Assembly: GCA_030710605.1 (NCBI GenBank)
Contig: CP092870.1
Location: 20,126,684-20,190,683 of the forward strand
DNA from: Cordylochernes scorpioides
Taxonomy: Eukaryota > Arthropoda > Arachnida > Pseudoscorpiones > Chernetidae
Direction of reading: 5' to 3'
DNA length: 64,000 nt
Both the position numbers and the translations under genes were made by a program. Below are positions 34,001-37,000 of this stretch, piece after piece (the first letter of the stretch is position 1; every line of letters starts with the position of its first letter). The notes beneath the pieces are model-generated. The model was not told the origin of the DNA. It did no database searches and saw only the letters and a program-made list of their open reading frames with translations.

Positions 34001-37000
34001 TATTAGAGCTAAGTCGGTCTGCTAGTGCTTTCAGTTTTAATGACAAAAGCAGACACATTCCATGATAGCTATCAAATCTCCTTTGATGAGCTCATCCCCA
34101 GAAGACACCATCCCAAGGTCTACAGGCTTGATTCCCTAATATATATGGCTGAGTGCAGATAAGGTTTTATTATATCAATGAATTTATAATAACATAAAGT
34201 TAGCATGTTTAATGGGTCTGGTAAAGCATTAAGATCCAATTTATATACTAAAACTGAATATTTTTAAAATTGAGCAATTCGTAATTAACCCTTAACTGGA
34301 CGGGATGGGTAGATTCTGCCCATGCATAAACTTAATATAGGAAAAAATATATTTTTCATTTACTGAGAGCTATCAGCTTTCATGTATTCTAATTTTACAG
34401 TGATACAAACATTTTCTATCCATCATTCATAAATATCAGTTTGGGAGTGGGGTTAAATTTACATGTGGGGGCAGATTCCGCCCAGGCCATCCAGAAGCGT
34501 AAGAATTTTTCGTGTCAGTGTTGGTTCATGGCTCATACTTGAGTCTCTATCTTCCTTTCATAAAATAACACTTCTTTCTTTGGATTAGTAGAATTATCAA
34601 ACAAGTCAACAGAGAGAACTATCCCTGCCAACCCAAATAGTTTTAGAGATTAGTCGACCACACTTTGGAAGAGTAATAGAAATATCACAGCAGACGAGTA
34701 ATAGAAATATTACAGTAGAATTAGTTGATAAATTGAAAGAACATGGCCTTACTTATTTATTTAGGAAGGATGAGAAAGAACAAACCGCAGATTCTACCAC
34801 AATTTCAACTGCACCCTAATAGAGAATCAGGAACATCTATTTTTGGTTTCTCTGGAACAACCACTTTAGTTCCCTATGTTTCCCAAAAAATGAAAATAAA
34901 AAATAAAATCGGTAATCAGATTGATAAAAAGTGTAAAAAAAGGAGTCATTTTATTGTTGATCTTGGGAGAGCATTGACTGATGAACACCTGGCCACACGT
35001 AATCTCAATTCTCTCCCACTGGAATTACAGACGACAATTCAAGAAGAATGATGATTCAAGTAAACCAAGTGAAACTACGATGCCACAACAATCTGATACT
35101 CCAAAAAGGGGCTAAAAATGTCCATCAAAAAATGCAGTAAAAATAAAAACTCTTTTCTCTGTATGTCAACTAATCGTTTGCAAAAACATTTCTTAAAAAA
35201 TTGTGAAAACTGTAAATAGATTATATTCAGAATTTTTAAAAGTCAAAATCTGCATATTAACTATATATTAATTAAATATTTTTTGAATATTGATTTTAAT
35301 TATTATTTAGCGCTTATTTCAAAAGTTACATAAGTGGGTTAGGGGGTCGGTGGAAGGCTGGTTAAACCGTTTGGTTTTCGACCACTACGACCCGGGTTCG
35401 ATTCCCGCATTGGAAACTTTTTTCTGTTAAAAAAAAAAATGCTCCAATGGCCCCCGATTCTTGCAAAAGTCCAACCCCACCAGCGAGTGCAAGTTACCAA
35501 ACGGGGCTCTGGCACATTTGTAAGTGCAAAGTCGAACTGCTTTTCACATGTGTAGACATGTGGTGCACTTACAGTAAAAGCAGTCGCTAACTACCCACCA
35601 TGATTATCATGGCTTTGAGATAAGAAAGAGAGACATAAGTGGGTTGAATCTACCCAACCCGTCCAGTTACGTAAGAAAAATCCACCCGTCCAGTTAAGAT
35701 GAAATATTCAGCCAAATAAAAAGAACCTCATCATATAGGAAATGTTTTAATGTGTAGTTGTACAAGAAATCTTACCTCTTTTTGTAGAAGCTGTGGGATG
35801 TGGAGTTCTGGGTTGGACAGCTTCTTTTTGGTGGTGGCCTCAAACAGCTCTATCTGCCATTGAACATCAAACCTTTGGAAACCAAGGTTATAAAGTTTGC
35901 TGTATAGCAAATGGAATACAAGATGTACGTAATGCAAATTTATATTTTTAAAGATTAGAAAAATTATAAAGCTATAAATATTCCAAAAATGTCAAAACAG
36001 CACAAAAAATATTGAAATACAATGGAAAATACTCAACTGAGTAAATTAATGTGGAAATGGTTTTGCAATGCACATGTAAAGCAATTGCTAATTACTATAG
36101 TTCATTTGACAATACAACTCCGCCTTTGCCGGTCCCAAGCCCGGATGAAAAAGGTGGAGGGAGAGCAGTAACAATCTCGCTAAAAAACCTGGGCTAAGCT
36201 GGCCTGGCTGATAGTACCATGTAAGGGCTCCTAATCCAGGGATACAGGATAAGCAGCGTTTGTACTCCATGTTAGGAGTGGCTGCACATAGTGTCTGTTC
36301 CTCATGTCAGAGGCAGCCATTTCTTTTGGAGCTAAGTCGGCCTGCTACTGAGTAGTGCTCCCAGTCTTAATGACAAAGGCAGACGCATTCTACTTCACAC
36401 AGTCATGATGGTTGTCAAACAAGCTTGATACCCGAATATGATTGAGTGGAGATAAGAAAGAAGAAGAAGATTTGACAATACCAAAACTTAGATTTGACTG
36501 TAAATAAACAATTTGGATCTTCTTATTGACTCTCCTGTTGATTGTTACTTGATGGGTGCAAAAAGAAAGTGAGGCCAGCTTCATTTATACAAACAAGGTT
36601 TGGAAACTGAAAAGGATATGCTATGCAGGAAATCGTAGTTGAACAAATAATATATAATTTTTTTTTTTAAATAAAATTTATTTTCAATGTGTTTAATGGC
36701 ATTTAACCAGTTTACTACAACCAGTTAAACAAGGATATGTTATAAAAATAAATAAATATAATACGACCATATATTTTTAGTGCTCTAAGTGGAGAGTAGC
36801 AACTCTCCAGTTAGGGCACTTTACAACTAAGTGTTTAAGAGAAGTTCTACTGTGGGTATATGAGAGTAACTATATACACTATATTTAGATAATATTTTGT
36901 TATGAAAAATTCCAGGCAAGCTGTTAGTATATCACACTTGGAAAATACTAAAATACCCATTCCAAGAGTCTAGCATCAGTATCACTATAAAAGGAAGTTC

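Larger units (their letters stand above)
34288..35698 (+). mobile_element. piggyBac-type element, fossil, with SINE1 inside
   Basis: The left end cccttaactggacggg follows TTAA (34284-34287). The right end has cccgtccagttaag with a TTAA at its edge. Short inner repeats gggtagattctgccca / tgaatctacccaaccc lie in inverted order. TTAA targets and CCC ends are the piggyBac hallmark. The element contains a transposase relic and the SINE1 copy at 35341-35632. Confidence 0.7.

Noticed and set aside
35341-35440. tRNA gene (B box GGTTCGATTCC with tRNA-like start)
   Set aside because: Part of a SINE present in several copies with body, tail and target duplication; no complete tRNA fold.
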